From NCBI GenBank assembly GCA_003228965.1, contig QIGP01000214.1:1-7664 (forward strand): DNA of 7,664 nt, written 5' to 3'. The DNA comes from Gammaproteobacteria bacterium. GTDB taxonomy: Bacteria > Pseudomonadota > Gammaproteobacteria > Steroidobacterales > SZUA-146. The position numbers were made by a program, and so were the translations under genes. How positions within the stretch are numbered: the stretch's first letter is position 1; the number at the start of each line of letters is the position of its first letter. Shown piece after piece: positions 6,966 through 7,664 of the stretch. The notes beneath the pieces are model-generated. The model worked only from the letters and a program-made list of their open reading frames with translations. It searched no databases and was not told where the DNA came from.

Positions 6966-6987
6966 GATGCTATTGAGGTATAGCATC
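6966..6987. promoter_or_regulatory. Palindrome (8+6+8), candidate operator in front of the hydrolase gene
   Basis: GATGCTAT (6966-6973) and ATAGCATC (6980-6987) are exact inverted repeats around TGAGGT. The 22-base site lies 24 bases upstream of the minus-strand hydrolase ATG, inside the divergent region. On the minus strand it contains TATACC, which could serve as part of a -10 element. This size and placement fit a dimeric repressor binding site, but a stem-loop in the mRNA leader is also possible. No cognate regulator is evident in the window. Confidence 0.45.
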
Positions 6988-7172
6988 TATTATGAATAAT
7001 CCGGCCGTTCTACTCGCACAGACGCCTTCTTATCGCGACCGGTAGAGTTTTCCCTCGAAATGAGGCTTAAACGTCTAGATTCCTTGTCGACCTCCAGTTG
7101 CAGTAAAGCAATGTAAAATCTGATACTTTGATAGGTCACTATTCACCCCATGGTTGGCTTGAAGGAGTTCCC

Positions 7173-7664
7173 ATGTTTAAACGATTGATGTTGACCGTCC
7201 TGTCGTTAAGTTTGACGTTCGTCACGTTACCCATAGCCGCTCAGCTATCGAATCCGATCCAGGAGACGATTGACTTCGGCTCACTTACCCTTCGCGTAGT
7301 TGACTGGGTGCAAGTGCCGAACAGTTCAGGTTCTTCGGCACGAATAAACATGGCTCTTCCAAGTCCCGACGGATCGGGACGCGTGTTCGTCAACGATCAG
7401 CGCGGCTACCTCCACGTTATTGAGAACGACGTAATCAGCGAGTATTTAAATGTGTACAGTGTGCTGACCAATGCAGCGCCAGCGTCATTTTTTGGAACGG
7501 GCCTGACGAGCCTTGCGTTTCACCCCGACTTTACGAACAATGGGCTCTTCTACACCGTACACCTGGAGCTACCAACAACGGGTACGCCCGACTTTATCCA
7601 AACCGAACATACCAGCGTGTTCAGGCACAGCATTATTACGCAGTGGACCGCCGTAAATCCGGCC
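7173..7664 (+). CDS. PQQ-dependent sugar dehydrogenase-like protein (glucose/sorbosone dehydrogenase family), N-terminal part
   Basis: The frame is open from ATG 7173 to the right edge (164 codons seen), so the gene is truncated by the window. GAAGGAG at 7161-7167 lies five bases before the ATG and fixes the start. Residues 1-23 form a signal peptide (KRLMLTVLSLSLTF core, likely cleaved after IAA), giving an exported, probably periplasmic protein. The mature part carries hallmarks of the six-bladed beta-propeller glucose/sorbosone dehydrogenase family. These are MALPSPDGSGRVFVNDQRG followed by YLHVIEND in the first blade, then GLTSLAFHPDFTNNGLFYTVH, which matches the family's G-L-x-S-x-A-F-H-P-D-F-x-x-N-G signature, with its conserved His. 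Members oxidise aldose sugars or related alcohols with pyrroloquinoline quinone. Many homologues in marine bacteria have no assigned substrate, so the activity is not settled. The catalytic and calcium residues of later blades are outside the window. It is transcribed divergently from the hydrolase. Confidence 0.85.
   Translation, partial: MFKRLMLTVLSLSLTFVTLPIAAQLSNPIQETIDFGSLTLRVVDWVQVPNSSGSSARINMALPSPDGSGRVFVNDQRGYLHVIENDVISEYLNVYSVLTNAAPASFFGTGLTSLAFHPDFTNNGLFYTVHLELPTTGTPDFIQTEHTSVFRHSIITQWTAVNPA

Noticed and set aside
7098..7127. TTGCAG-18-GATACT as promoter of the sugar dehydrogenase-like gene
   Set aside because: The spacing is acceptable, but the matches to consensus are poor (three and four of six). 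It was not strong enough to list.

Overview
The window looks like chromosomal DNA of a Gram-negative, probably marine gammaproteobacterium. This is inferred from the protein families together: a MalT-type LuxR regulator, a periplasmic di-haem oxidoreductase remnant, a secreted S8 protease ending in thrombospondin-3 and dockerin-type calcium loops, a VPxPA-type exosortase sorting tail, and a PQQ sugar dehydrogenase-like protein. The genus cannot be fixed from the sequence alone. I see no tRNA, rRNA, CRISPR array, insertion sequence or phage gene.

Layout. Bases 3-326 are the 3' end of a LuxR-family regulator that starts left of the window. About 40 bases later comes the C-terminal haem domain of a di-haem (DUF1111/cytochrome c peroxidase-like) protein. 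It has lost its N-terminal half and signal peptide, and looks like a decaying pseudogene (369-1139). A roughly 500-base gap (1140-1641) with no convincing gene follows. The centre of the window is a two-gene unit. The first gene is a 1282-residue secreted subtilisin-like protease (1642-5490) with propeptide, PA insert, beta-rich C-terminal domains, TSP3 calcium motifs and a dockerin-like pair of loops. Eighteen bases later comes a 199-residue exported protein (5509-6108) with a cohesin-like fold and a C-terminal VPVPA membrane/sorting tail. A perfect 13-bp hairpin (6122-6152) separates this unit from a convergent alpha/beta hydrolase-like membrane protein (6941-6210, minus strand). A divergent region with an 8+8 palindrome then leads to the 5' part of an exported PQQ-dependent sugar dehydrogenase-like gene (7173 to the right edge).

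How the genes may work together. The best candidate for an undescribed system is the protease/cohesin pair. The protease carries a dockerin-like module at its C terminus. The next gene encodes a cohesin-like domain on an exosortase-type anchor. The simplest reading is a minimal, non-cellulosomal cohesin-dockerin device that tethers a secreted protease to the cell surface, or displays it there in a calcium-dependent way. The domain calls come from motifs read by eye. The interaction itself is inference.
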